Shown here one piece after another: positions 26,227 to 35,565 of a DNA stretch of 64,000 nucleotides. Position 1 is the stretch's first letter. The number at the start of each line of letters is the position of its first letter. The position numbers and the translations under genes were made by a program. The stretch lies in contig JACRPA010000006.1 of assembly GCA_016214145.1 (NCBI GenBank), positions 310,001 to 374,000 on the forward strand, given 5' to 3'. The notes under the pieces were generated by a model, which worked only from the letters and a program-made list of their open reading frames with translations, made no database searches and had not been told where the DNA came from. The stretch comes from Rhodocyclales bacterium (GTDB taxonomy: Bacteria > Pseudomonadota > Gammaproteobacteria > Burkholderiales > Rhodocyclaceae).

Positions 26227-27432
26227 ATGGAACCCCTCAAGATCACCTCCGCCGACGTGCTGTTCGTCCTGCTCGGCGCCATCATGATTCTGGCCATGCA
26301 CGCCGGCTTCGCCTTCCTCGAACTGGGCACGGTGCGGCGAAAAAACCAGGTCAATGCCCTGGTCAAGATCATGGTGGACTTCGCCGTGTCGACCATCGCC
26401 TACTTCTTCATCGGCTACGGCATCGCCTATGGCGTGAACTTCTTCGCCGGCGCCGAGACGCTGGCGCAGAAGAACGGCTATGACCTGGTGAAGTTCTTCT
26501 TCCTGCTCACCTTCGCCGCGGCAATTCCCGCCATCGTCTCCGGCGGCATCGCCGAGCGCGCCAAATTCAATCCGCAACTGGCGGCCACCTTCCTGCTGGT
26601 CGGTTTCGTCTATCCCTTCTTCGAGGGCATCGCCTGGAACCAGGCCTACGGCATCCAGGCCTGGTTGAAGGCCAGTTTCGGCGAAGAGTTCCACGATTTC
26701 GCCGGCTCGGTGGTGGTGCATGCCGTCGGCGGCTGGGTCGGCCTCGTCGCCGTCGTCTTGCTCGGCGCGCGGCGCGGGCGCTACAACAAGGACGGCGGCA
26801 TTTCCGCGCATCCGCCATCGAGCATCCCCTTCCTTGCGCTCGGCGCCTGGATACTCACCGTGGGCTGGTTCGGCTTCAACGTCATGAGCGCGCAATTGCT
26901 CGACAAGATATCGGGCCTGGTGGCGATGAACTCGCTGATGGCCATGGTCGGCGGCACGCTGGCGGCGCTCGTCGCCGGCAAGAACGACCCGGGCTTCGTG
27001 CACAACGGCCCGCTGGCCGGCCTCGTCGCCGTGTGCGCCGGCTCCGACCTCATGCACCCGCTGGGAGCGCTGGTCACCGGCGCAGTGGCCGGCGGGTTGT
27101 TCGTCTATCTCTTCACGCTGACGCAAAACCGCTGGAAGATCGACGACGTGCTCGGCGTGTGGCCGCTGCACGGCCTGTGCGGCGCCTGGGGCGGCATCGC
27201 CGCCGGCATCTTCGGCGCCAAGGCGCTCGGCGGCATGGGCGGCGTCGCCTTCATGGCGCAGTTGCTCGGCACGCTGCTCGGCATCGCCGTCGCCGTCATC
27301 GGCAGCTTCATCGTGTACGGCACGCTGAAGAAGCTGTTCGGTCTGCGCCTCGACGCCGAGGAAGAATACAACGGCGCCGATCTCTCGATCCACAAGATCA
27401 CGGCGACGGCGGAGCGCGAGACCTTGTGGTGA
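26227..27432 (+). CDS. amt: Ammonium transporter (Amt family)
   Basis: A 401-residue inner-membrane ammonium channel with about 11 membrane segments. The pore twin histidines are His165 (SVVVHAVGGWVG) and His315 (VWPLHGLCGAWGG). Other Amt motifs are GFAFLELGTVRRKN near the N-terminus and the ammonium-site region FFEGIAWNQ. There is no cleaved signal peptide and no adjacent PII gene (glnK), unlike the common glnK-amtB operon. CTGGAG 6 bases before the ATG fixes the start. Two NtrC sites and a sigma-54 promoter upstream indicate induction on nitrogen limitation by NtrB/NtrC. Confidence 0.95.
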   Translation: MEPLKITSADVLFVLLGAIMILAMHAGFAFLELGTVRRKNQVNALVKIMVDFAVSTIAYFFIGYGIAYGVNFFAGAETLAQKNGYDLVKFFFLLTFAAAIPAIVSGGIAERAKFNPQLAATFLLVGFVYPFFEGIAWNQAYGIQAWLKASFGEEFHDFAGSVVVHAVGGWVGLVAVVLLGARRGRYNKDGGISAHPPSSIPFLALGAWILTVGWFGFNVMSAQLLDKISGLVAMNSLMAMVGGTLAALVAGKNDPGFVHNGPLAGLVAVCAGSDLMHPLGALVTGAVAGGLFVYLFTLTQNRWKIDDVLGVWPLHGLCGAWGGIAAGIFGAKALGGMGGVAFMAQLLGTLLGIAVAVIGSFIVYGTLKKLFGLRLDAEEEYNGADLSIHKITATAERETLW

Positions 27433-27448
27433 GCGCAGCCGTCCGGGA

Positions 27449-27515
27449 AAACGAAGTTTCAGTGCAGGCTAATGCCCGCGTGAGCGGGCGTTATGCCGAA
27501 ACAAAAAGTCAGTCT
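27449..27515 (+). repeat. REP-like palindromic repeat, family 1, copy B
   Basis: Same orientation as copy A: GAAAACGAAGTTTCAG, AGGCTAATGCCCGC, a short loop, GCGGGCGTTATGCC, then AACAAAAAGTCAGTC. It occupies the gap between amt and the convergent dsbC and lacks a strong T-run. Confidence 0.85.
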
Positions 27516-27536
27516 CCCGGATACGGCGATTGAATC

Positions 27537-28241
27537 CTATTTGATCTGCGCCAGCTTCTGCTCGAGCTGGGCGACGGGGAGTGCGCCGGGAATGCGTTCG
27601 CCGTTGGAGAGGAAGATCGTCGGCGTGCCGCGGATGTTGTGCTTCTGGGCGAGCGCCAGGACCTTCTCGATGGGCGCGTCGCAGGTGCCGGCGGCGGGCG
27701 CGGTGCCGTTCACCATGAGGTCGCTCCAGGCCTTGGCCCGGTCGGCCGCGCACCAGACCGCCCGCGATTTCTCGGCGGAATCGCGCGACAGGATGGGCAG
27801 CAGAAAGGTGTAGATCGTCACATTCTCCATGCCCGCCATTTCCTTCGCCAGCTTCTTGCAATAGCCGCAGTTCGGATCCTCGAAGGTGGCGAAGACGCGC
27901 CTGCCGTCGCCCTTGACGGTCTTCACGGCGAGATCCAGGGGCAGGTCGGAGAACTTGATGGCGGAGAGCTTGTTCAGGCGCTCCTGCGTGAGGTTCTGCC
28001 GCGTCCTGGTGTCGATGATGTTGCCGTCGAAGACCAGGCTGACTTTCTCGTCGGTATACATGAGCTCGTTGCCGACGCGGACCTCATAGAGGCCGAGCAG
28101 GCCGGTTTTTCTGACGCTTTCGACCTTGCCGCCCAGCCAGGCCTCGACGGATTTCTTGACGGAAGCTTCATCGGCCCGGGCGGCGCCGGCGGCGAGCAGC
28201 AGAAGGGCGAGGCAGGTGCTTGAGAAAAGGCGCTTGAACAT
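27537..28241 (-). CDS. dsbC: Thiol:disulfide interchange protein DsbC
   Basis: DsbC is the periplasmic disulfide isomerase. The 234-residue protein has a signal peptide (cleavage after ARA, about residue 23), an N-terminal dimerisation region ending in VSLVFDGNIIDTRTRQN, and a thioredoxin-fold domain with Cys125-Gly-Tyr-Cys128 (EDPNCGYCKK), the second Cys pair (AVWCAAD and GTCDAP) and the cis-Pro loop RGTPTIF. It lies 17 bp downstream of a UbiH-type hydroxylase gene and is probably cotranscribed with it. Confidence 0.93.
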   Translation of the reverse strand: MFKRLFSSTCLALLLLAAGAARADEASVKKSVEAWLGGKVESVRKTGLLGLYEVRVGNELMYTDEKVSLVFDGNIIDTRTRQNLTQERLNKLSAIKFSDLPLDLAVKTVKGDGRRVFATFEDPNCGYCKKLAKEMAGMENVTIYTFLLPILSRDSAEKSRAVWCAADRAKAWSDLMVNGTAPAAGTCDAPIEKVLALAQKHNIRGTPTIFLSNGERIPGALPVAQLEQKLAQIK

Positions 28242-28258
28242 GATGTCTCCGAGAGGGG

Positions 28259-29422
28259 TTAGCCGAGCGCGTAGCGCACCAGCACATTGCGTACGACAGG
28301 CAGGCTGTCGGTGAGGTTCAATCCGAGGTTGCGAATGGCGGAGAGGGCCGGGTGCTGCGGCCGGAACAGTCTTTGCAGTCCATGCGTGGTCCATTGTAGC
28401 AGGGCGACTTCCTCGGCCCGGGCGCGCTGGTAGCGCCGCAGCGCCCGCTCGTCGCCGCAGTCGCGGTATTCCGGCAGGGCGAACAGGGCCTGCGCCAGTT
28501 CGCGCGCGTCGAGGAAGCCGAGGTTGATGCCGTGGCCGGAGAGCGGATGGATGGCATGGGCGGCGTCGCCGACGAGCGCCAGGCGCGGCGCGACGATGCG
28601 CGGCACGCGCATCAGCCGCAGCGGGAAAGCGGCCGGCGGCGTGAGCAGCTTCAGCGCACCGAGCCGCCCTCCGCCGGCATCGGCGATGCGACTGCAGAAG
28701 GCTGCCTCATCGAGGCCGAGCAGTTCGCCGGCATGGGCTTCCGGCGTGGACCAGACGACGGAGAGGCGATTGCCCGGCATCGGCAGCCAGGCCAGCACGC
28801 CGTCGTTGCGGAACCACTGAAACGCCGTGTTGTGGTGCGGCTTGCCGCATTCGAAATTGGCCACCACGCCCATCTCGCCGTAGAGCAGCGTGTCGGCCTG
28901 CAGGCCGGCCTGCGCGCGCACCCAGGAGTCGGCGCCGTCGGCGCCCACCAGAAGCCGCGCCTCCAGGGTCTCGCCGGAAGTCAGCCCCAGCAGGACGGCG
29001 TCCCCGCGCATTTCGATGCGCTGCGGCTGCGCCGGGCAGAACAGCGTGAGGTTGCCCTGGCGCCTGACGGTTTCCCACAGCTCGCGCTGCATGAGGCCGG
29101 ATTCGACGATCCAGGCGAGTTGGTCGACGCCGCTGTCGTAGGCCGAGAAGTCGAGCCGCCCGTCGCCGTCGCCACGGATGGCCATGTCGTAGACGGGTGT
29201 CAGACGGTTGGCATCGAGGTGTTGCCAGGCGCCGATTTCCTGAAGGAATCCGGTGCTGGCCGGGCTGATGGCATAGATGCGGCTGTCCCAGCCGGCTGGC
29301 GCTGGCGCTGGCGCGGGCGGACGGCCTTCCACCAGAGCGACGCGGAAGCGGCTGCTCTTGAGGGCGGCAGCGAGGCTGGCACCGGCCAGGCCGGCGCCGA
29401 CGATGATGATGTCGAAGCGCAA
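28259..29422 (-). CDS. UbiH/UbiF/COQ6-family ubiquinone hydroxylase
   Basis: A 387-residue FAD-dependent monooxygenase of the ubiquinone-biosynthesis family. It has the dinucleotide motif IIIVGAGLAGASLA (residues 5-18), the ATG/GD-type LLVGADGADSWVR in the middle and LALVGDAAHAIHPLSGHGIN near residue 290. It should hydroxylate a ring carbon of a ubiquinone intermediate at the inner membrane. Which carbon is served (UbiH, UbiF or UbiM type) cannot be decided by eye. dsbC follows on the same strand. Confidence 0.85.
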   Translation of the reverse strand: MRFDIIIVGAGLAGASLAAALKSSRFRVALVEGRPPAPAPAPAGWDSRIYAISPASTGFLQEIGAWQHLDANRLTPVYDMAIRGDGDGRLDFSAYDSGVDQLAWIVESGLMQRELWETVRRQGNLTLFCPAQPQRIEMRGDAVLLGLTSGETLEARLLVGADGADSWVRAQAGLQADTLLYGEMGVVANFECGKPHHNTAFQWFRNDGVLAWLPMPGNRLSVVWSTPEAHAGELLGLDEAAFCSRIADAGGGRLGALKLLTPPAAFPLRLMRVPRIVAPRLALVGDAAHAIHPLSGHGINLGFLDARELAQALFALPEYRDCGDERALRRYQRARAEEVALLQWTTHGLQRLFRPQHPALSAIRNLGLNLTDSLPVVRNVLVRYALG

Positions 29423-29473
29423 TTTAAGTCTGGAAAAGGGTCAATTGAACATTGTGACGCCCCGCGGCCAACC

Positions 29474-29502
29474 TTGACAAGGCTTTGCTCCGCAACGATA
29501 AT
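29474..29502 (+). promoter_or_regulatory. Sigma-70 promoter of tRNA-Met
   Basis: TTGACA - 17 bp - GATAAT, one mismatch from consensus, ending 18 bp before the tRNA 5' end. Confidence 0.85.
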
Positions 29503-29520
29503 TCGCCCCCTTCTCCCCGT

Positions 29521-29597
<77 letters not shown>

Positions 29598-29668
29598 CCT
29601 TTCCTTTCCGAAGCCCCGTTCGGGCAAAGCTATAATCAGGACGTTCGTTCTTTCGCCGGTGGCTGGGC

Positions 29669-30328
29669 ATGCGCGTTCTCGTATTTCTGATGCTGGTTTG
29701 CCTGTCGGCGCCTGCGGCCGTGGCGCAGGTGACGCCGGAGCGCATCGAGGGGCCGGCGGTCAAGGTCGGCGACGTCTGGGTCTATAACAAGCTGAATGGC
29801 TGGAGCGGCGAGCTGGAAGACATTTCGGTTGTGCGGGTCAAGCGGATGGCAGCCGAAGGAATTTTCATGGAGGCGACGGGGCTGGATGGCGGCAACCTCG
29901 CCCGGATTCAACGCACCCCGGACTTCAACCTGGTGCGTATCGAGTTGCCGCAGATCACGAAGACCACGCTGCCCCACTATCCGAACTTTTCCTTTCCCTT
30001 GTGGGTGGGCAAGACCTGGAAGGGCAGGGTCGCCTTCGGGAGCACGGATCAACCCGACAAGGAAGTGCGCGCGGAACTCGAGGGGCGCGTGGTGGGATTC
30101 GAAAGCGTGACCGTGCCGGCGGGGACGTTCTTTGCCCTGAAAATCGAACTCCGCGGCCCTTATACGGCGAAGGACACCGAAAACAATTGGGTCGGCAGGA
30201 TCGAGGACACGCTGTGGTACGCACCCCAAGTGCGCAATGCCGTCCGGTATGAATACAAGGATACGGTCGGCGTTTCCCTTTACAACCACGAAATCCACGA
30301 GTTGGCGAATTATTGGCTGGTTCCCTGA
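29669..30328 (+). CDS. Exported protein of unknown function
   Basis: A 219-residue protein with a clear signal peptide (MRVLVFLMLVCLSAPAAVA, cleavage about residue 19). The mature part is beta-rich and opens with a VKVGDVWVYNKLNG segment; a second feature is the pattern VTVPAGTFFALKIEL followed by DTLWYAPQVRNAVRYEYKDTVG, which recurs in many uncharacterised exported bacterial proteins. No catalytic residues or membrane anchors stand out. It is convergent with the TPR gene, separated by nothing (stop 30328, stop 30329). Confidence 0.75.
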   Translation: MRVLVFLMLVCLSAPAAVAQVTPERIEGPAVKVGDVWVYNKLNGWSGELEDISVVRVKRMAAEGIFMEATGLDGGNLARIQRTPDFNLVRIELPQITKTTLPHYPNFSFPLWVGKTWKGRVAFGSTDQPDKEVRAELEGRVVGFESVTVPAGTFFALKIELRGPYTAKDTENNWVGRIEDTLWYAPQVRNAVRYEYKDTVGVSLYNHEIHELANYWLVP

Positions 30329-30952
30329 TCAGGGCACGTTCTTGATATAGGTGCTCGCCTCAATGTGACCCGGAACGCGTTCGAGCACCTGGGCATAGAG
30401 TTCCTTGGCCTTGCGAGTGCGCTTCAGTGCAGCCTCGGCCCGCGCCCAGTACACCAGCAGCGTAGCGTCGGTGGGATATCGCGCCGAGACCTCGGCGGCA
30501 TGCTTGGCCAGATCTTCCCAGCGGGAAAGCGCCTCCTCGCTGAGCATGATGCGGGCATGGGCGGTATAGTTCCATGGATTGTCGGCGAGCACCTTCCTGC
30601 CGCTCTGGATGGCGTCGTTCCATCGGTAGAGGGCCATTTGCGGCAGCATCACACCCAGCTTGGCCTCGAGCGAGCGTGGATTGACCTCCGCGGCACGCAG
30701 ATAGCGCTTTTCGGCCTCGGCATACCTGCCCTGCAGATGCAGCAACCAGGCGCTGCGCATGATGGCAAATTCGTTGACAGGCTGACGATTGGCAAACGGT
30801 TCGACCAAGGCAAGTGCGTCGGCGTGCTTGCCCAGGTATTCGAGCCGGTACGACTCCGACCAGGGATCCTGTTGTGCGCCAATTGCGGGCGCCGTGAGCA
30901 GCGCAGCAAGCGCAAGGGCGGTTCGGGCAAGCAGGCGTTGTATCGTCATCAT
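30329..30952 (-). CDS. Exported TPR-repeat protein
   Basis: A 207-residue protein with a signal peptide (cleavage after IGA, about residue 25) and tetratricopeptide-type helices: YRLEYLGKHADALALVEPFA, LLHLQGRYAEAEKRYLRAAEVNP, and ALKRTRKAKELYAQVLERVPG near the C-terminus. It should be a periplasmic protein-interaction scaffold. AAGGAG precedes the ATG at 30952. It starts 31 bp after the urea-transporter/M23 gene on the same strand and is likely the last member of that operon. Confidence 0.8.
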   Translation of the reverse strand: MMTIQRLLARTALALAALLTAPAIGAQQDPWSESYRLEYLGKHADALALVEPFANRQPVNEFAIMRSAWLLHLQGRYAEAEKRYLRAAEVNPRSLEAKLGVMLPQMALYRWNDAIQSGRKVLADNPWNYTAHARIMLSEEALSRWEDLAKHAAEVSARYPTDATLLVYWARAEAALKRTRKAKELYAQVLERVPGHIEASTYIKNVP

Positions 30953-30983
30953 GTTTCTCCTTTGCTTGAATCGTATTACCGTT

Positions 30984-33104
30984 TCATTCGGCGCTCTGAA
31001 GTTCGGCTTTCCAGCTCACGCCGGGCGCATCCAGCTGCAGTCGCCGAACACCGAGCCCTGGCGCGATCCATGCCCGTGTTTCGCAGCGCCAGTCCAGGCC
31101 GGGCGCGATCCGCAGGAAGTGCCCGCCGTCCTGCAGCCACGCGCCGCTCGCTTCGTCCCATTTGCGGCGGTATTGGCTATCGCAGCTTGCGCCGAGGGGG
31201 TGCAGCAGGTCGCAGAGCAGGCGTTGTGCGGCGGAGAGCGGCAACAGGCGCGCGGTCGGTCGGTCACTCCATTGGTCGGCGATGGCCGAGAAGGGCGTCA
31301 GCCCGACGGCGAGCAGCCACAGGTCGAGCATGGGATCGGGCCGGGCATTCCGGTCGTAGAAGCCGAGGACGGCGGCGGTTTCCTCGTAGGCGGCCGAGGC
31401 TCCCGTGCCGGTTTCCAGGCGGGATTGGCCGAGCAGGGTCAGCGTGGCGCGCAGCGTGGCGCGTTCGCTTTCGCCGCCGGATCTGTGCAGGCTGTAGGTG
31501 AGCAGTCGTTCCCGCGACAGCCGCATGGCGTTGGCCAGCCTCTCGTCGCTCAGCGCGGTGCAGATTTCATCGTCCGGGGCGGGCAGATGAAAAAGACGGA
31601 ATTCGCGGGCGTGGCTTTCGTTGCGAACCAGCACGTTGGTCATGTGGAAGGGGCGCGTCAGGCTGCCCAACTCGTCGTCACGCTGGACCTGCAGGTGCAG
31701 ATGCGGGACGGGGGATCGTCCGGAGCTGCCGCACGCGGCCACCTGCTGGCCTGACGATACCCATTCGCCGATGTGCACCTTGATGCTGCCGCGCTTGAGG
31801 TGGGCGAGCAGCACATGTGCGGCACCGGTGCGCAGCAGAATGAAGTTTCCCCAGTTGTTGGCGACATCGATTTCGCCCGGCACAGTGTCGGCGAGATCGT
31901 CGCGCAGTCGCACGACCTGTCCCGCGATGGGCGCCAGGACGGGCGCGCCGAAGCAGAAATAATCCTCGCGCAAGGCCCCGCTGCCGGCGTGGTTGCCGCC
32001 GCTTCCGGCGATGTCGAAATCGAGCGCATGCTGCCAGGGCGGCTTGTGCGTGTGCGGCCCGTCGAAGCCCTGCGTGACGCGCCATTCGCCGTGAAAAGGG
32101 GGCTGCAGGGGCAGGCTGTCCGCGGCGCCGCCGCGCGCTTCGGCCAGCCGTGCGCGCTCTGTGTTGATTTCCGGCGACGCCGGGCTGTCCAGCATGAGTA
32201 TCGGCTGGCGTGCCGCCAGCCGCGCGCCCAGGCTGCCGAGCATCAGGCAGGCGACCCCCAGGAAAGGCATTGTCAGCAGGGGAAGATGCAAGGGATGCAG
32301 CAGCACCTCGAGCACGATCGCCAGCCAGCCAGTCAATGCGCTGCCGGCCAGCGCCATCAGGAAACTGGTGCGGCCGGGAACCACGAAGAAGCCCCCCAGC
32401 GCCATGGCGGCCAGGGAGAAATTGAAGGCGATCGGCGTCGCCTCGCCGCTGCCGAGCAGATGCAGAGTGAGCGTGCCCGCTGCATAGCCGGCGGCCGCCA
32501 GCAGGGCAAGGTAGCGCGAGGCCGCCAGAATGCCGGCGAACACGAGCGCACCGGCAGCGGGATAGGGAATCAGCAGGAGCCAGCCAAGGGAAATGAAGAA
32601 ATTGTCCAGCCACGGCCAGGGCAGGAAAGGATCGCCGCCGGCCAGGGCGCCGAGGGGCAGGGCGGATGGGGCGTTGACCTGCCAGGCCAGGAAGACTGCC
32701 CAGCAGGCCAGGACGAAGGGCAGACTGAGCACCGGCAGGCGGGCGATTTTCCAGAACAGGCCGGCCAGCCAGTGCGCCAGAAGGGTGGAGAGCAGGGCGG
32801 CCAGAACGATCCAGAGGAAATATGCGCCGTCGATGGAGTGGAAGGCGCCGATGACCAGGCCGCACAGCAGGCCGTTGACCAGGTGCAGCCGCCCGCTGGT
32901 CGGAAGCCGGAAAAGCCGCGCCCACAGGGCCGCGGCGAGCAGCCCGGTCAGCCCGCCGAGTGCGGCGCGCGGCGTCCACCACGTGAGGGCGGCGAACCAG
33001 GCGCCGACCCAGGGCGAGTGGCAAAAGAACACCGCGGCATAGGTTTTGGCCAGGGAACGGCCAAAACGCACAAGGGCGGATTGTGCGGGCAGCGTTGCGT
33101 TCAT
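30984..33104 (-). CDS. Urea transporter (UT family) fused to an M23 metallopeptidase
   Basis: A 706-residue fusion. Residues about 10-300 hold eight to ten hydrophobic segments with UT-family features (a FFCHSPWVGAWFAAL start, LVNGLLCGLVIG, SLPFVLACW, and a second half with YLALLAAAGYAAG and AFNFSLAAMALGGFF). Residues about 340-480 are an M23 domain with His359-x3-Asp363 (QHALDFDIAG) and His468-x-His470 (HLHLQV), so zinc binding and activity are plausible. A further 230 residues follow without a recognised domain. The peptidase should face the periplasm. It is the fourth gene of a PqqD / ATP-grasp / PLP-decarboxylase operon, overlapping its upstream neighbour by 4 bp. What it transports or cuts is unknown. 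Confidence 0.85.
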   Translation of the reverse strand: MNATLPAQSALVRFGRSLAKTYAAVFFCHSPWVGAWFAALTWWTPRAALGGLTGLLAAALWARLFRLPTSGRLHLVNGLLCGLVIGAFHSIDGAYFLWIVLAALLSTLLAHWLAGLFWKIARLPVLSLPFVLACWAVFLAWQVNAPSALPLGALAGGDPFLPWPWLDNFFISLGWLLLIPYPAAGALVFAGILAASRYLALLAAAGYAAGTLTLHLLGSGEATPIAFNFSLAAMALGGFFVVPGRTSFLMALAGSALTGWLAIVLEVLLHPLHLPLLTMPFLGVACLMLGSLGARLAARQPILMLDSPASPEINTERARLAEARGGAADSLPLQPPFHGEWRVTQGFDGPHTHKPPWQHALDFDIAGSGGNHAGSGALREDYFCFGAPVLAPIAGQVVRLRDDLADTVPGEIDVANNWGNFILLRTGAAHVLLAHLKRGSIKVHIGEWVSSGQQVAACGSSGRSPVPHLHLQVQRDDELGSLTRPFHMTNVLVRNESHAREFRLFHLPAPDDEICTALSDERLANAMRLSRERLLTYSLHRSGGESERATLRATLTLLGQSRLETGTGASAAYEETAAVLGFYDRNARPDPMLDLWLLAVGLTPFSAIADQWSDRPTARLLPLSAAQRLLCDLLHPLGASCDSQYRRKWDEASGAWLQDGGHFLRIAPGLDWRCETRAWIAPGLGVRRLQLDAPGVSWKAELQSAE

Positions 33105-34492
33105 CGTGCCGATGTTGTTTCCGGGAAGGGCGAGCGCAATGCATCCGGCACGCGCTCAAGATCGGCGAGGGTCTGCAGGGTCTCGGCCAGCCGGATCGGC
33201 GCCACCGAGCCGTCCTGCATGACCATCACGACGGCCGGCCGGTTCTGGATGAACTGCATCCACTGCGTGTTGTTGTAGGCGCCGACGGGGGAAATCACCA
33301 GGGCGTCGCCGACGTTGAGCGGCGGCAGCATGACGGAGGCGCGCACCGTGTCGATGTTCATGCACAGCGGCCCGTAGAGGACGGTTTCCTCGGCAAGCCC
33401 CTCGATTGCCTGCAGGGGCCGCACGTCATGGTTGTACCACCAGGCGGTGAACAGCAGATTGACGCCGGCGTCGAGGATGGCGGCGCGCCGCCCATCCGGC
33501 AGGCGTTTGCCGCCGACGACGCGGGTGACCAGCACTTCTGCATCATCGACGATGGCGCGACCGGTTTCCAGAACCAGCACGGGCAGGGGCTTGCCGAGGG
33601 CGGTACGCCCGCGCGTGGCTGCGGACAGGGCCTCGACGATGGCTTCGGCATATTGCTCGAAACCGGGCACCACCTGGTCGGGCGGCAGATAGAGGCCCTG
33701 CAGGGCGTTGCGCGAGGCAAAGCCGCCGCCGATATCCAGGTACTCGATGCGGCAGCCGGTTTCACGCTCGGCGGCCTCCATGAATTCGGCCATGATGCGG
33801 GCCTGCTGGGCATAGGCGCGCACATCCAGCACGAACGTGCCGATATGGCTGTGCAGGCCGGTGAGCTGCAGCCACTGGCTGGCGCCGATGCGCTGCACGG
33901 CATCCATCGCCGCGCCGGATTCGATGTTGAAGCCGAAGCGGCTCCACGGTTCGGTGTGGCCGGTGTCGAAGTTCAGCCGCAGTCCGATCGGCGCCTGTTT
34001 GCCCAGGCGTCTGGCGATTTGTTCCGCAGCGTAGAGCTCGTCGAGGTGGTCGAGATGGATCGCCGCGCCCTCGATCACGGCCTGCTCGAGGGCGGCGGCC
34101 GGCTTCCATGGCCCGTTGAAGATGATGCGCGAGCCCGGCACGCCGAGCGCGCGCGCCTTGCGGTATTCGAGCTCCGAGACCACCTCGGCCCAGGCGCCCT
34201 CCTGGTGCAGGACGTTGCATACGGCGCCGAGATAGTTGGTCTTGTAGGACCAGCCGTGGCGCACTTTCGGCCAGCGCGTGGAGAAGGCGCGACGCAGGTG
34301 GCGGGCATTTTCGCGCAGCCGTTTTTCCGAGACGATGAACAGCGGTGAGCCGTATTGCTCCAGAAGCGGGGCGATCGCGACACCGTCCAGTTCCGACTGA
34401 TGCAGTTGCGGGCGCAGCGCGCCGAACTTGTTCATGCCGCCGGGACGATGGGGCGTAAGCACGGGCTTCATCCAGGGCGTGCGTTGCGTCAT
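33101..34492 (-). CDS. Fold-type III PLP-dependent decarboxylase (diaminopimelate/ornithine decarboxylase-like)
   Basis: A 463-residue protein of the alanine-racemase/DapDC fold. PLP Lys84 sits in WSYKTNYLG, then GPWKPAAALEQA, LRLNFDTGHTEPWSRFGF, the LHSHIGTF motif, YLDIGGGFASRNAL, ETGRAIVDDAEVL and the C-terminal GPLCMNID with the Cys and Asp used at the dimer active site. The SYKTN motif differs from the YAxKAN of LysA, so the substrate is probably not diaminopimelate; an acyclic or peptide-bound amino acid is possible. The start at 34492 overlaps the ATP-grasp stop (ATGA), and its own stop overlaps the transporter start. Confidence 0.85.
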   Translation of the reverse strand: MTQRTPWMKPVLTPHRPGGMNKFGALRPQLHQSELDGVAIAPLLEQYGSPLFIVSEKRLRENARHLRRAFSTRWPKVRHGWSYKTNYLGAVCNVLHQEGAWAEVVSELEYRKARALGVPGSRIIFNGPWKPAAALEQAVIEGAAIHLDHLDELYAAEQIARRLGKQAPIGLRLNFDTGHTEPWSRFGFNIESGAAMDAVQRIGASQWLQLTGLHSHIGTFVLDVRAYAQQARIMAEFMEAAERETGCRIEYLDIGGGFASRNALQGLYLPPDQVVPGFEQYAEAIVEALSAATRGRTALGKPLPVLVLETGRAIVDDAEVLVTRVVGGKRLPDGRRAAILDAGVNLLFTAWWYNHDVRPLQAIEGLAEETVLYGPLCMNIDTVRASVMLPPLNVGDALVISPVGAYNNTQWMQFIQNRPAVVMVMQDGSVAPIRLAETLQTLADLERVPDALRSPFPETTSAR

Positions 34493-35565
34493 GACTGCTC
34501 GCTTTCCAGTGGCGACCGCCCCTCCACCATCAGGGTTTCGAAGGACGACAGCGGCACGATGGTTTCCTGCGCATAGCGTATGAACAGCAAGCCGGGTCGC
34601 GGCGGCGCCAGCGGCGGCGGCTTCTCTCCCATCGCGAGGGCCAGCAGCAGGGCGGGCAGATTGCGGCCGACCCCCTGCGAGAGATAGATCCAGGCGGGAA
34701 AGCGCGGATTGATCTCGATCAGCTGGTAGACGCCCTGGCTGTCGCGCATGACCTCGATCTCGATGGGCCCCTTCCACTTCAGCGCCGCGACCAGGCGGCG
34801 CGCGGTGTCGGCCAGTGCGTCGTCGTGGATCGAAATGCCCGCCCAGGCCTTGCCGCGGCTGGTGGTGGCGCGTTTCTTCATCATGACTTCGCCGAGGAGG
34901 GCGCCCGTGCCGTCGCCGACGCCGGCGAGATTGCATTCCTCGCCCGCGATGCGCCGTTGCACCAGCACCGGCAATCCCCATTCCGCCGCGATGGCGCGAA
35001 ACGCGATGTCCGCCTCATCCCGACCCGCGGCCACACGGGCATCGTAGAACACGCCCTTGACCATCAGCGGGAAAGACCAGCCTTTCTTGTCGCAGTCGCG
35101 GAAGAAGTCGGCATGCGTGATCGGGAGGGTTTCCGGGCAGGCCACTCCCGCCCCGCGGGCCAGATCGGGGAGCCGGTCCTTTGCGCGCCTGGCCAGCTGC
35201 TCGGCGCTAGGCAGATAGCTCCGGATGCCGATCCCGGCGAGCCTGGGAGCCAGGCTGGCCATCAGCGGCAATTCCGCGTCGAGGCAGGGCAGCAGCACAT
35301 CGATGCGTTCGACAGCATGGATTTCAGATAGCCTGGCGAACAGGGCGTCCGCGCCGTTGCCCGGATAGGACAGCAAGTGGGCGCTGTCGCAAAATTCCCG
35401 GCGATGCAGACCGGGATCGAGGGCGTCATAGCCGAGACCGACGATTCGGAGGCGTTCGCCGCAGGCTTCGCGCAGGCAGCGCGCCACGGCCAGGCCGGCG
35501 CCCGGGTTGTCCGGCACCGCGTTCATGCCGGTGATGGCGACGGTGAGCACGGTGTCGCGCCTCAT
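34489..35565 (-). CDS. ATP-grasp ligase-like protein
   Basis: A 358-residue cytosolic ATP-grasp protein. It has an N-terminal pre-ATP-grasp Rossmann segment (TVLTVAITGMNAVPDNPGAG, then IDVLLPCLDAELPLM), the nucleotide region FPLMVKGVFYDARVA and LPVLVQRRIAGEECNLAGVG, and the metal site IEIEVMRDSQGVYQLIEINPR, cited as LIEINPRFPAW. Members of this family form amide bonds or carboxyphosphate intermediates. Its position between a PqqD-like protein and a PLP decarboxylase suggests it ligates an amino acid to a peptide or small acceptor, but no acceptor is visible. The start at 35565 overlaps the PqqD-like stop by 4 bp. Confidence 0.85.
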   Translation of the reverse strand: MRRDTVLTVAITGMNAVPDNPGAGLAVARCLREACGERLRIVGLGYDALDPGLHRREFCDSAHLLSYPGNGADALFARLSEIHAVERIDVLLPCLDAELPLMASLAPRLAGIGIRSYLPSAEQLARRAKDRLPDLARGAGVACPETLPITHADFFRDCDKKGWSFPLMVKGVFYDARVAAGRDEADIAFRAIAAEWGLPVLVQRRIAGEECNLAGVGDGTGALLGEVMMKKRATTSRGKAWAGISIHDDALADTARRLVAALKWKGPIEIEVMRDSQGVYQLIEINPRFPAWIYLSQGVGRNLPALLLALAMGEKPPPLAPPRPGLLFIRYAQETIVPLSSFETLMVEGRSPLESEQS

